Positions 6,411 to 13,947 of a stretch of DNA of 64,000 nucleotides are shown one piece after another (the stretch's first letter is position 1; each line of letters opens with the position of its first letter). The position numbers were made by a program, and so were the translations under genes. This DNA is from Planctomycetota bacterium (GTDB lineage: Bacteria; Planctomycetota; UBA1135; GCA-002686595), in NCBI GenBank assembly GCA_023150475.1, contig JAKLKU010000006.1, forward strand, positions 248,001 through 312,000, read 5' to 3'. The notes beneath the pieces were generated by a model. That model saw only the letters and a program-made list of their open reading frames with translations, had not been told where the DNA came from and searched no databases.

Positions 6411-9371
6411 ATGCCGACCGTGACCCACTCTGCTTCTCCCCTCGCGCGCGCGACGCTGCCCCAGGCGTGGCGCATCGAGGTGTTCCGGCGCCCGAACTTC
6501 GACGATCCCGACGGCACGCGAGCGCTGCGCGAATTCGCCGAGCTCGGGCTCACGACGGTCCAAGCCGCTCGCCTTGGTCGCGGGTTCTTGCTGTCGCCTG
6601 CGTTGTCGCGCGTCGACGTCGAACGGCTCGTCGTCGAACTCTTCGCCGATCCGGTGCTCGACGTCGCGCGCATCACGGCGCCGGGCGCGGCACCGCTTCT
6701 CGATCCGCGTGCGCGTCACCGCGTGCTCGTGATGAAGAAGCCCGGAGTGATGGACTCCGTCGCGCAGACGATCGAGCGCACGATCGCTCGCGCGGCATAC
6801 GCGAAGCTCGCGAACGGCGAACGCGTGCGTGCATTGACCTTCCAAGCCTGGGAGTTCGTCGGGACGATCGATCCGCGCGAACTCGAGCGCGCCGCGAAAC
6901 GCACGCTCGCGAACGAAGTGATCGAAGACGTCTGGGTCGATCGCGAAGACGTGCACTTCACGTTGCCCGACGATCATGCGGTGCGCGCCAGCGTCACCGT
7001 GCCGCTGCGCGACGCGAGCGACGACGAACTCGTGCGCATCTCCCGCCAAGGCTGCTTGAGCTTGACGTTGCTCGAGATGCAAGCGGTGCGCGCGCACTAT
7101 CGCGAGCTCGGTCGCGAGCCTTCCGACTGCGAGCTCGAGACGATCGCGCAGACGTGGAGCGAGCACTGCAAGCACAAGACGTTCGCGGGTCGCATCGACT
7201 TCCGCGGCGAACGGATCGAGAACCTCTTCAAGGAGACGATCCAACGCGCGACGCGCGAACTCGCCAAACCCTGGTGCATCAGCGTCTTCAAGGACAACGC
7301 CGGCATCGTCGCGTTCGAGAAGGACGGCGACGTCGAATGGGACGTGTGCTTCAAGGTCGAGACGCACAACCACCCGAGCGCGATCGATCCGTACGGCGGC
7401 GCCGGCACCGGCATCGGAGGCGTCATCCGCGACGTGCTCGGCGTCGGGCTCGGCGCGAAGCCGATCGCGAACACCGACTGCTTCTTCGTCGGACCGCTCG
7501 ATCTCGAGGAAGCGCGCGTGCCGAAGGGCTGCATGCACCCGCGGCGCATCCTGCGCGGCGTCGTCGCCGGCGTGCGCGACTACGGCAACCGCATGGGCAT
7601 CCCGACGGTCAACGGCGGCGTGTGGGTCGACCCGCGCTACGTCGGCAATCCGTTGGTGTACGCCGGCACGGTCGGCTTGATGCCACGTTGGGCCGCGGAG
7701 AAGAGCGTCCAACCCGGCGACTTGATCCTCTGCGTGGGCGGCCGCACCGGGCGCGACGGCATCCACGGCGCCACGTTCTCATCGATCGAGCTCGACGAGA
7801 GCTCCTCGGTCGTCTCTTCGTCCGCGGTGCAGATCGGCGACCCGATCACCGAGAAACGAGTGCTCGACGGACTCTTGCGTGCCCGCGATCGGCGGCTCTA
7901 CCGCGCGATCACCGACTGCGGCGCAGGCGGGTTGTCGTCGGCGGTCGGCGAGATGGGCGCGGAGTGCGGCGCGCGCGTGCAACTCGAACGCGTCCCGCTC
8001 AAGTACCCCGGTCTCTCGCCGGCCGAGATCTGGATCAGCGAGGCGCAGGAGCGCATGGTGCTCGCGGTTCCGCCCGAACACCTCGAGGCGATCCGCGCCG
8101 TGTTCGCGGCGGAAGACGTCGACGCGACGGCGATCGGCGAGTTCACCGACACGGGCGAACTCGAGCTCTTCTACGGCGAGACGCGCGTCGGCGTGCTCGA
8201 CCTCCAGTTCCTGCACGACGGGACTCCGCGACCTCTGCGTCAAGCGAGCTACACGCCGCGTGAGCTCGCCGATCCCGGCGCGCCGCCGTGCGCGAATCCC
8301 GGCGCGATGCTGCTCGCGCTGCTCGCGAGCCCGAACGTCGCGAGCAAGGAGTGGATCGTCCGTCAGTACGACCACGAAGTGCAGGGCATGTCCGCGCAGA
8401 AGCCGCTGGTCGGCGAGCACGAGGACGGCCCCGGCGACGGTGCCGTGCTGCAGCCGCTCGCGAGCTCACGCGCCGGCATCGCGGTCGGCTGCGGCGCGAA
8501 TCCGCGCTACGGCTTGCTCGATCCCTGGGCGATGGCGTCCGCGGCGATCGACGAAGCGCTGCGCAACGTCGTCGCGGTCGGCGGCGATCCCGCGCGCACC
8601 GCGATCCTCGACAATTTCAGTTGGGCGAACTGCGCGAATCCCGAACAGCTCGGAGCGTTGGTGCTCGCGGCGCGTGCGTGCTACGCGACTTCGGTCGCCT
8701 TCGGCACTCCGTTCGTCTCGGGCAAGGACAGTTTGAACAACGAGTTCCGCGTCGGCGACGAAGTCATCGCGATCCCGCCGACGTTGCTCGTCTCGGCGCT
8801 CGCGCGCGTCCCCGACGTCTCGCGCAGCGTCAGCATGGACGCGAAGGCGGCCGGCAATCGTCTCTACGTGGTCGGGCTGACCCACGGCGAGCTCGGCGGG
8901 TCGCACTACTTGGGCGAGCTCGGTCTCGACGGCGGCCGCGTGCCGCGCCCGGATCTCGCGCTCGCGCCGAAGCAACTCGCCGCGCTGCACGCGGCGATCC
9001 GCGACGGGCTCGTGCGCAGCGTCCACGACCTCTCCGAAGGCGGACTCGCCGTCGCCGCGGCGGAGATGGCCTTCGCGGGACGCTTGGGCGTCGAACTGTC
9101 GCTCTCGGCGGTGCCGACCGCCGAACTGCCGGCGAACTACGATCCCAACGCGACGAGGCTCTTCTCCGAGAGCTGCACGCGTTTCCTCGTCGAAGTCGAA
9201 GAGGCACACGCGGCAGCGTTCGAGCGCGCGCTCGCCGGTCGCGACTTCGCGCGCGTCGGCAGCGTCGACGCGAGCGGCCGTTTGAAGATCCGCGGCGTGA
9301 AGGGCCAGACGATCGTCGACCTCCCGGTCGACGAACTCGCGCGAGCGCACCGAGGAGGGTTCGCCGGATGA
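6411..9371 (+). CDS. purL: phosphoribosylformylglycinamidine synthase, PurL subunit with fused PurS-like N-terminus
   Basis: The protein has 986 residues and catalyses the ATP-dependent amidation of FGAR to FGAM in purine synthesis. Residues ~15-200 look like a PurS-type duplicated domain (the second half holds K-K-P-G-V-M-D ... N-E-V-I-E-D-V-W-V). The FGAM synthase core follows, with the S-E-H-C-K-H-K signature at 250-256 and E-T-H-N-H-P near 317, then G-G-A-G-T-G-I-G-G-V-I-R-D. No C-terminal glutaminase is present; that activity comes from the next gene, whose start overlaps this stop by 4 bp. This is a layout between the three-protein PurS/L/Q set and the ~1,300-residue single-chain enzyme. 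The start at 6411 has no obvious Shine-Dalgarno sequence. Confidence 0.93.
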   Translation: MPTVTHSASPLARATLPQAWRIEVFRRPNFDDPDGTRALREFAELGLTTVQAARLGRGFLLSPALSRVDVERLVVELFADPVLDVARITAPGAAPLLDPRARHRVLVMKKPGVMDSVAQTIERTIARAAYAKLANGERVRALTFQAWEFVGTIDPRELERAAKRTLANEVIEDVWVDREDVHFTLPDDHAVRASVTVPLRDASDDELVRISRQGCLSLTLLEMQAVRAHYRELGREPSDCELETIAQTWSEHCKHKTFAGRIDFRGERIENLFKETIQRATRELAKPWCISVFKDNAGIVAFEKDGDVEWDVCFKVETHNHPSAIDPYGGAGTGIGGVIRDVLGVGLGAKPIANTDCFFVGPLDLEEARVPKGCMHPRRILRGVVAGVRDYGNRMGIPTVNGGVWVDPRYVGNPLVYAGTVGLMPRWAAEKSVQPGDLILCVGGRTGRDGIHGATFSSIELDESSSVVSSSAVQIGDPITEKRVLDGLLRARDRRLYRAITDCGAGGLSSAVGEMGAECGARVQLERVPLKYPGLSPAEIWISEAQERMVLAVPPEHLEAIRAVFAAEDVDATAIGEFTDTGELELFYGETRVGVLDLQFLHDGTPRPLRQASYTPRELADPGAPPCANPGAMLLALLASPNVASKEWIVRQYDHEVQGMSAQKPLVGEHEDGPGDGAVLQPLASSRAGIAVGCGANPRYGLLDPWAMASAAIDEALRNVVAVGGDPARTAILDNFSWANCANPEQLGALVLAARACYATSVAFGTPFVSGKDSLNNEFRVGDEVIAIPPTLLVSALARVPDVSRSVSMDAKAAGNRLYVVGLTHGELGGSHYLGELGLDGGRVPRPDLALAPKQLAALHAAIRDGLVRSVHDLSEGGLAVAAAEMAFAGRLGVELSLSAVPTAELPANYDPNATRLFSESCTRFLVEVEEAHAAAFERALAGRDFARVGSVDASGRLKIRGVKGQTIVDLPVDELARAHRGGFAG

Positions 9372-10177
9372 ACGTCGCGACCAAGGCCGTGCGCGCGCTC
9401 GTCGTGCGCACCGCAGGCACCAACTGCGACCGAGAGACCTGCCTCGCGCTCGAACGCGCCGGGGCCGCGCCGAAGCTCGAGCACGTGCTCCAATTGTGCG
9501 AGAAGCCGGCGCTCTTCGACGGGTACGGCATCTTCGTCGTCCCCGGCGGTTTCTCCTACGGCGACGACCTCGGCGCGGGCCGTGTCCTCGGCTACCAACT
9601 GCGCACGCGGCTCGCGGACGCGCTGCAGCGCTTCGTCGCTCGCGGCGGCATCGTGCTGGGCGTGTGCAACGGGTTCCAAGTGCTCGTCGACACGGGCCTG
9701 CTCGAAGGTGCGCTCTCGGAGCGCGCGCAACGCGGCGTCGCCCTCGACGTCAACGCGTCGGGCCACTTCGAGTGCCGCTGGGTGACGCTGCGCGCGGAAG
9801 CGAGCGCATGTGCGTGGCTCGAACCGGGCGAGCTCCTGCCCGTGCCCGTCGCGCACGGCGAAGGCCGCTTCACGGTGCGCGACGCCGAAGTGCTCGCGCG
9901 CTTGAAGTCCGCGCGCCAGATCGCGCTGCGTTACGTGCAACCGGACGGTTCCGGCGGCACCGACGTCGCGTACCCCGCGAACCCCAACGGTTCGGTCGAA
10001 GCGATCGCCGGCATCTGCGACCCCTCGGGTCGCGTGCTCGGCCTGATGCCTCACCCGGAACGCAACCTGACGCCCTGGAACCATCCGCGTTGGACCCGCT
10101 TGGGCCCGCGCGCGGAAGGCGAGGGGCTTTCCTTCTATCGCCGGATGGTGGCGACCGCCTCCGCTCTGGCGAAGTGA
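9368..10177 (+). CDS. purQ: phosphoribosylformylglycinamidine synthase, glutaminase subunit
   Basis: This 269-residue class I glutamine amidotransferase releases ammonia from glutamine for PurL. The triad is visible: C100 in G-V-C-N-G-F-Q, and H229 and E231 in P-H-P-E-R. The P-G-G-F-S-Y-G-D-D-L motif near residue 60 is typical of PurQ. At 269 residues it is longer than the ~230 of Bacillus-type PurQ and resembles the C-terminal glutaminase domain of long PurL enzymes. It is translationally coupled to purL through an ATGA overlap at 9368-9371. Confidence 0.95.
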   Translation: MNVATKAVRALVVRTAGTNCDRETCLALERAGAAPKLEHVLQLCEKPALFDGYGIFVVPGGFSYGDDLGAGRVLGYQLRTRLADALQRFVARGGIVLGVCNGFQVLVDTGLLEGALSERAQRGVALDVNASGHFECRWVTLRAEASACAWLEPGELLPVPVAHGEGRFTVRDAEVLARLKSARQIALRYVQPDGSGGTDVAYPANPNGSVEAIAGICDPSGRVLGLMPHPERNLTPWNHPRWTRLGPRAEGEGLSFYRRMVATASALAK

Positions 10178-10205
10178 ATCCACACCTCACCCCCTTTTCG
10201 AACCC

Positions 10206-10598
10206 ATGAAAAACCTCTGCCTCGTGCTCTTGCTCTGCGCTCCGCTCGGTGCGGGCTGCGCTGCGGCGGCCGCCGGCGCCGTCGGCGGCATCGTGATGAC
10301 GACCGAGTTCACCGACTCGGCGACGTACGTCACCCACCTCAACATCGATGCGAAACGCGTCTGGCCGGAGACCAAGAAGGTCCTCGACGACATGACGCTC
10401 GAGCTGATGGAAGTCGACGACGCGATCCGCGTCGCCAAGACGAAGATCGACGGCTCGACGGTCACCGTCAGCGTCGAACCCTACGACATCGACAAGACCA
10501 CGCTGATCGTCAAGGCCCGCAAGTGGGGCAGCATGATCAGCGACGGCGAGACGGCTCGCCTGGTCCAAGAGAAGATCGTCCGCCGTCTGCAGCCCTGA
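10206..10598 (+). CDS. small lipoprotein, DUF3568-like
   Basis: This is a 130-residue lipoprotein with a short signal peptide ending A-G-C (Cys18), then an Ala/Gly-rich linker. The globular part resembles DUF3568-family proteins, with Y-V-T-H-L-N-I-D-A-K-R-V-W-P-E-T-K-K-V-L near the start and the later V-S-V-E-P-Y-D segment. The function of this family is unknown. It starts 28 bp after purQ on the same strand, probably by chance. A 33-bp gap separates it from the convergent Fur-family gene. Confidence 0.75.
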   Translation: MKNLCLVLLLCAPLGAGCAAAAAGAVGGIVMTTEFTDSATYVTHLNIDAKRVWPETKKVLDDMTLELMEVDDAIRVAKTKIDGSTVTVSVEPYDIDKTTLIVKARKWGSMISDGETARLVQEKIVRRLQP

Positions 10599-10631
10599 AC
10601 GTCGGCCTCGTTCGTCGCCCGCGCCCGCCGC

Positions 10632-11117
10632 TCAACGCGTCGTGGTGCGGGCGGCTTCGTTCTTGCGCTCGCTCGCGCGGGTCTTGCTGCAATTGCGGCA
10701 GTATCCGAGCAGGCGCAGGTCGTGATCGACGAGCTCGAAACCCTTCTTCTCGCACGCCGCGAGCTGCAGCTCCTCGATGCGATCGTCGTGGAACTCTTCG
10801 ATCTTGCCGCAGCCCAGGCAGACCATGTGGTCGTGATGGCGGTGTCCGAGGATGTGCTCGTACACGAGTTCGCCTCGACCGGCGTCGAGCGAACGCATGA
10901 ACTCGCCTTCGACCAAGAGCCCGAGCGTGCGATAGACCGTGGCGCGCGAGACGCGGGGCCCCGGCTCGTCCGCCATCCACCGAACGAGCTCCTCCGCGCT
11001 GAAGTGCTCGTGCGTGTCGAACGCACGGTCGAAGATCCGCCGCCGCTGGGAGGTCAGCTTGAGCGAACGCCGCTTGAGGAAGGCCTCGAACGCGGTGCGG
11101 ATCTCGGTCTGCTTCAA
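10632..11117 (-). CDS. Fur-family metal-responsive transcriptional regulator
   Basis: The protein has 161 residues from a TTG at 11117. This start gives normal Fur length and makes a TTGA overlap with the upstream glycosyltransferase stop (11114-11116), with GGAG about 8 nt before it. The winged-helix DNA-binding half contains L-T-S-Q-R-R-R-I-F and R-V-S-R-A-T-V-Y-R-T-L. The dimerisation half carries the metal ligands H-x-H-H-D-H and C-L-G-C-G-K-I-E-E-F plus a C-terminal C-R-N-C pair for structural zinc. Fur, Zur and PerR cannot be told apart from sequence alone. Being co-translated with a glycosyltransferase is unusual. Confidence 0.9.
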   Translation of the reverse strand: MKQTEIRTAFEAFLKRRSLKLTSQRRRIFDRAFDTHEHFSAEELVRWMADEPGPRVSRATVYRTLGLLVEGEFMRSLDAGRGELVYEHILGHRHHDHMVCLGCGKIEEFHDDRIEELQLAACEKKGFELVDHDLRLLGYCRNCSKTRASERKNEAARTTTR

Positions 11118-11827
11118 CCCGGTGGCTCCGAATGCGGTGGATAGTGACGCGCGAGGCGGACGGGATCCGCACCCGCAGCGAACGCGAGCATCAGCATCCA
11201 GTTCCGGAGCGTCGTGCGCAAGGCACCTTCCCGCTGCCAACGTCGCGCGGAGATCACGAGTTCGGTCCCCGGAACCAGGCGCACGCGCGTCGCACTTCGT
11301 AGCCGCCGCGAGAGCTCGACGTCTTCGAAGAGCGGCAAGTCGCGGAATCCTCCGACGCGTTCGTAGAGCGAACGCCTGACCGCGAGTCCGGAATCGCCGT
11401 AGACGAGCCCCAGCGCGCGGACCCGCGCATCGGCGGCACGTTCGACGGCCCGATAGAACACTCCGCGCGCGTCGACTCGCTGGCGGAACGCCGCGGCTTC
11501 GAGTCGGGCTTCCACGAACGCGGCGCGCAACGTCCGGAGCGTCCCGGGCGACGGCACGCAGTCCGCGTGCAGGAAGACCAACACGTCGGTCGAAAGCTCG
11601 CGCGCCGCCGCGCCGAGTTGCGCGCCTCGGCCGCGGGGCGCGACGATCACCCGCGCGCCGAGCGCGCGCGCGACGTCGACCGTGCGATCGCGACTTCGGC
11701 CGTCGGCGACGACGACGTCGTCCGCACGATCGTCCGCGGCGCCGCTCGAGAGCCGCTCGAGCAATCGCGGCAAGGCACGCTCCTCGTCGAGCGCGCAGAT
11801 CGCGACGCCGAGCGAGGGCTGCTGCAC
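11114..11827 (-). CDS. GT2 glycosyltransferase, TIGR04283-like (rSAM/selenodomain-associated transferase 2)
   Basis: This 237-residue protein has a GT-A fold. The nucleotide-binding start is A-I-C-A-L-D-E-E-R-A-L-P, with D-G-R-S-R-D-R-T and the H-A-D-C-x-P metal site replacing a classical DxD. The C-terminal part, Y-G-D-S-G-L-A-V-R-R, P-L-F-E-D-V-E-L-S-R-R and S-A-R-R-W-Q-R-E-G, matches the small TIGR04283 group. That group occurs beside radical SAM and selenium-domain proteins, and some members take part in arsenosugar biosynthesis. No such partners are adjacent here. The gene lies 22 bp after purD and its stop overlaps the Fur-family start. Confidence 0.85.
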   Translation of the reverse strand: MQQPSLGVAICALDEERALPRLLERLSSGAADDRADDVVVADGRSRDRTVDVARALGARVIVAPRGRGAQLGAAARELSTDVLVFLHADCVPSPGTLRTLRAAFVEARLEAAAFRQRVDARGVFYRAVERAADARVRALGLVYGDSGLAVRRSLYERVGGFRDLPLFEDVELSRRLRSATRVRLVPGTELVISARRWQREGALRTTLRNWMLMLAFAAGADPVRLARHYPPHSEPPG

Positions 11828-11849
11828 GGCCGGGTCCCGGGCGAGGAGC

Positions 11850-13142
11850 TCAACGCGCGACGCGCGACTTCACCGGCCGCTTCTGGCCGATGTCGCGCCT
11901 CGCGAACTTCCCGGTGTAACGGATGCGGTCGTAACCGGCGTACGCGCGCTCTCGAGCCTCTTCGAGGTCCTTGCCGAGCGCCGTGACGCACAACACGCGG
12001 CCCCCATCGGAAACCGCTTGCCTGCCTTGCACGCGCGTGCCGGCTTGGAACACGACGACGTCCTCGAGCGCATCCGCCGCCTCGAGGCCTTCGATCGGAT
12101 CGCCGCGGCGGTACTCGCCGGGATAACCGTCGCTCGCCGCGACGACTCCGACGCACGCGCGGCGGTCCCACTCCGGCGCTTGTTGTTCGATCAACTTGCC
12201 GCGAGCGGCGGCGACCAGGTACGGCACGAGGTCGCTCTTCAACCGCCGCATCACGGCTTGCGTCTCCGGATCGCCGAAGCGGCAGTTGTATTCGAGCACG
12301 CGCGGCCCGGAGTCCGTCAGCATCAGCCCGGCGAAGATCACGCCGCGGAATTCGATCTCCTCGCGGCGCAAGCCGTCGAGAGTCGGCACGAGCACGTGTT
12401 GTTCGATCTGCTTCATCACGCGCGGCGTCAGCGTCGGGTGCGGCGACACCACGCCCATGCCGCCGGTGTTCGGCCCGGTGTCGCCGTCGCCGACCTGCTT
12501 GTGGTCCATCACGGGCTCGAGGATCAGGATCGTCTCGCCGTCGGTGATGCCGAGCACGCTGATCTCCTCGCCGACCAAGAACTCCTCGATCACGATGCGC
12601 GCGCCGGCGGCGCCGAGCTTCTTCTCCTCCATCAACTGGTCGACGACGGTGCAGCCTTCGCGCGCCGACTGCACGACGAAGACGCCCTTGCCCGCGGCGA
12701 GCCCGTCGGCCTTGATCACGAGCGGCCACTGCTTCTGCGCCTCGAGATACGCCTTCGCGGCGCCCGAGCGATCGAACTTCTTCGACAACGCGGTCGGGAT
12801 GCGATGCGCTTCGAGGAACTCCTTCGCGAAGGCCTTCGAGCCTTCGAGGCGCGCGCCGGAAGCGCCCGGACCGAGCACGTCGATCTTCGCGGCGCGCAGT
12901 TCGTCGGCGAGGCCGAGCACCAGCGGCTCCTCGGGACCGACGACGACGAGGTCGACGCGTTCGCTCTTCGCGAGCTCGACCAGCGACTTCACGTCCTTCG
13001 CCGGGATCGCCACGTTGCGCGCGATCTGCGCCGTGCCGGCATTGCCCGGCGCGACCAAGACTTCCCGCACCAACGGAGACTGGCGGATCTTCCACGCAAG
13101 CGCGTGTTCGCGCCCGCCGCCGCCGACGATCAAGACCTTCAT
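11850..13142 (-). CDS. purD: phosphoribosylamine-glycine ligase
   Basis: The protein has 430 residues and joins phosphoribosylamine and glycine using ATP (GAR synthetase, second step of purine synthesis). The N-terminal domain starts K-V-L-I-V-G-G-G-G-R-E-H-A. The ATP-grasp region shows K-A-D-G-L-A-A-G-K-G and E-E-F-L-V-G-E-E. The family signature R-F-G-D-P-E-T-Q occurs near residue 285. The ATG at 13142 has a GGAG Shine-Dalgarno 7 nt upstream; upstream in-frame extensions carry no homology. It leads a purD-glycosyltransferase-Fur group on the minus strand, facing away from the tRNA pair. Confidence 0.95.
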   Translation of the reverse strand: MKVLIVGGGGREHALAWKIRQSPLVREVLVAPGNAGTAQIARNVAIPAKDVKSLVELAKSERVDLVVVGPEEPLVLGLADELRAAKIDVLGPGASGARLEGSKAFAKEFLEAHRIPTALSKKFDRSGAAKAYLEAQKQWPLVIKADGLAAGKGVFVVQSAREGCTVVDQLMEEKKLGAAGARIVIEEFLVGEEISVLGITDGETILILEPVMDHKQVGDGDTGPNTGGMGVVSPHPTLTPRVMKQIEQHVLVPTLDGLRREEIEFRGVIFAGLMLTDSGPRVLEYNCRFGDPETQAVMRRLKSDLVPYLVAAARGKLIEQQAPEWDRRACVGVVAASDGYPGEYRRGDPIEGLEAADALEDVVVFQAGTRVQGRQAVSDGGRVLCVTALGKDLEEARERAYAGYDRIRYTGKFARRDIGQKRPVKSRVAR

Positions 13143-13458
13143 CGATGAACTCCGAGCTGACTTCCGTGCAGGGGCCCGATGCTTCGCGCTGACAAGGAAC
13201 CGGCGCGCGAGCTCGCCTCGGGGCCGGCTGCAAGGCTCGCGCGAAGCGCAGAGAGTACGGATCGCCGCGCGCGGACGCCACGTTGCGGCGGCCGCCAAGT
13301 GCAAGCGCCGACTGCGAGCGCCGTGCGCGAGCCTTCTGCACGCGCGCAGCGCACCGGGCCGCGCGCGCTCCGGGCCGAGCATGCCGGTGTGGAGCACGCC
13401 GGTGTGGAGCGACGCTCTCGCCGCTCGCGACGTCGCGCGGTAGGCTCTTTCGCGCGCT
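13143..13458. other. gene-free region between purD and tRNA-Pro
   Basis: No gene is supported in these 316 bp. Reading frames crossing it are GC-rich artefacts and some run into the tRNA. It should hold the purD promoter (minus strand) and the tRNA promoter. Around 13383-13410 two direct copies of a 15-bp unit reading GCCGGTGTGGAGCAC (second copy with one change) occur. No recognisable terminator or riboswitch is seen. Confidence 0.5.
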
Positions 13459-13534
13459 CGGGGAGTACCTCAGCTGGTAGAGGCGCAGCTTTGGGTGCTG
13501 CGAGTCGTGGGTTCAAATCCCATCTCCCCGACCA
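13459..13534 (+). tRNA. tRNA-Pro (UGG)
   Basis: A complete cloverleaf of 76 nt is present: 7-bp acceptor CGGGGAG/CTCCCCG, D-arm CCTC/GAGG, anticodon arm GCAGC/GCTGC around loop TTTGGGT (anticodon TGG), T-arm GTGGG/CCCAT with TTCAAAT, discriminator A and an encoded CCA. A second tRNA follows 37 bp later. Confidence 0.95.
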
Positions 13535-13571
13535 GCCCGCCGCCGCGCGCGGCGTCACGGCCTGCGCTCAC

Positions 13572-13648
13572 GCGCCCGTAGCTCAGCTGGATAGAGCATC
13601 GGATTTCTAATCCGACGGTCAGTGGTTCGAGTCCACTCGGGCGTGCCA
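13572..13648 (+). tRNA. tRNA-Arg (UCU)
   Basis: This 77-nt cloverleaf has acceptor GCGCCCG/CGGGCGT (first pair G-U), D-arm GCTC/GAGC, anticodon arm TCGGA/TCCGA with loop TTTCTAA (anticodon TCT, reading AGA/AGG), T-arm AGTGG/CCACT with TTCGAGT, and an encoded CCA. It is probably co-transcribed with tRNA-Pro. Confidence 0.95.
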
Positions 13649-13947
13649 CGCCTCTTGACGCCGCGTTCCGCCGGCCCGTTCGTGCCGCGGCCTGTGCGTG
13701 CGGCGGCCTGCACGCGCTCGAGCGCACGAGCGACCGTCGCGCTCGGTGCCTTGACTCGACGGCGAAGCGTCGACTCGCGCAAGGGCGTAGGAGTCGCGTC
13801 CGTCGATCGACGTACTCGTGCGCATCGCGAGCGAAGAACTCGCGCGGCACGCTGCGGCGACGCGTGACTGCTCACCCCGTGCGGCCTAACTGCGGCCCGT
13901 TCCGCGCGTGCGAAGTTCCGCGCGTGTCGAACGACCGAGACTTCACG

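Noticed and set aside
5142..7766. An 874-codon minus-strand frame running through accA and half of purL
   Set aside because: Only the last 325 codons match AccA. The rest is antisense to the well-supported purL gene and has GC-rich, Arg/Asp/Glu-biased artefact composition.
13622..13867. A small plus-strand open frame after tRNA-Arg
   Set aside because: It begins inside the tRNA, is Arg-rich, and lacks a ribosome-binding site or recognisable motif.
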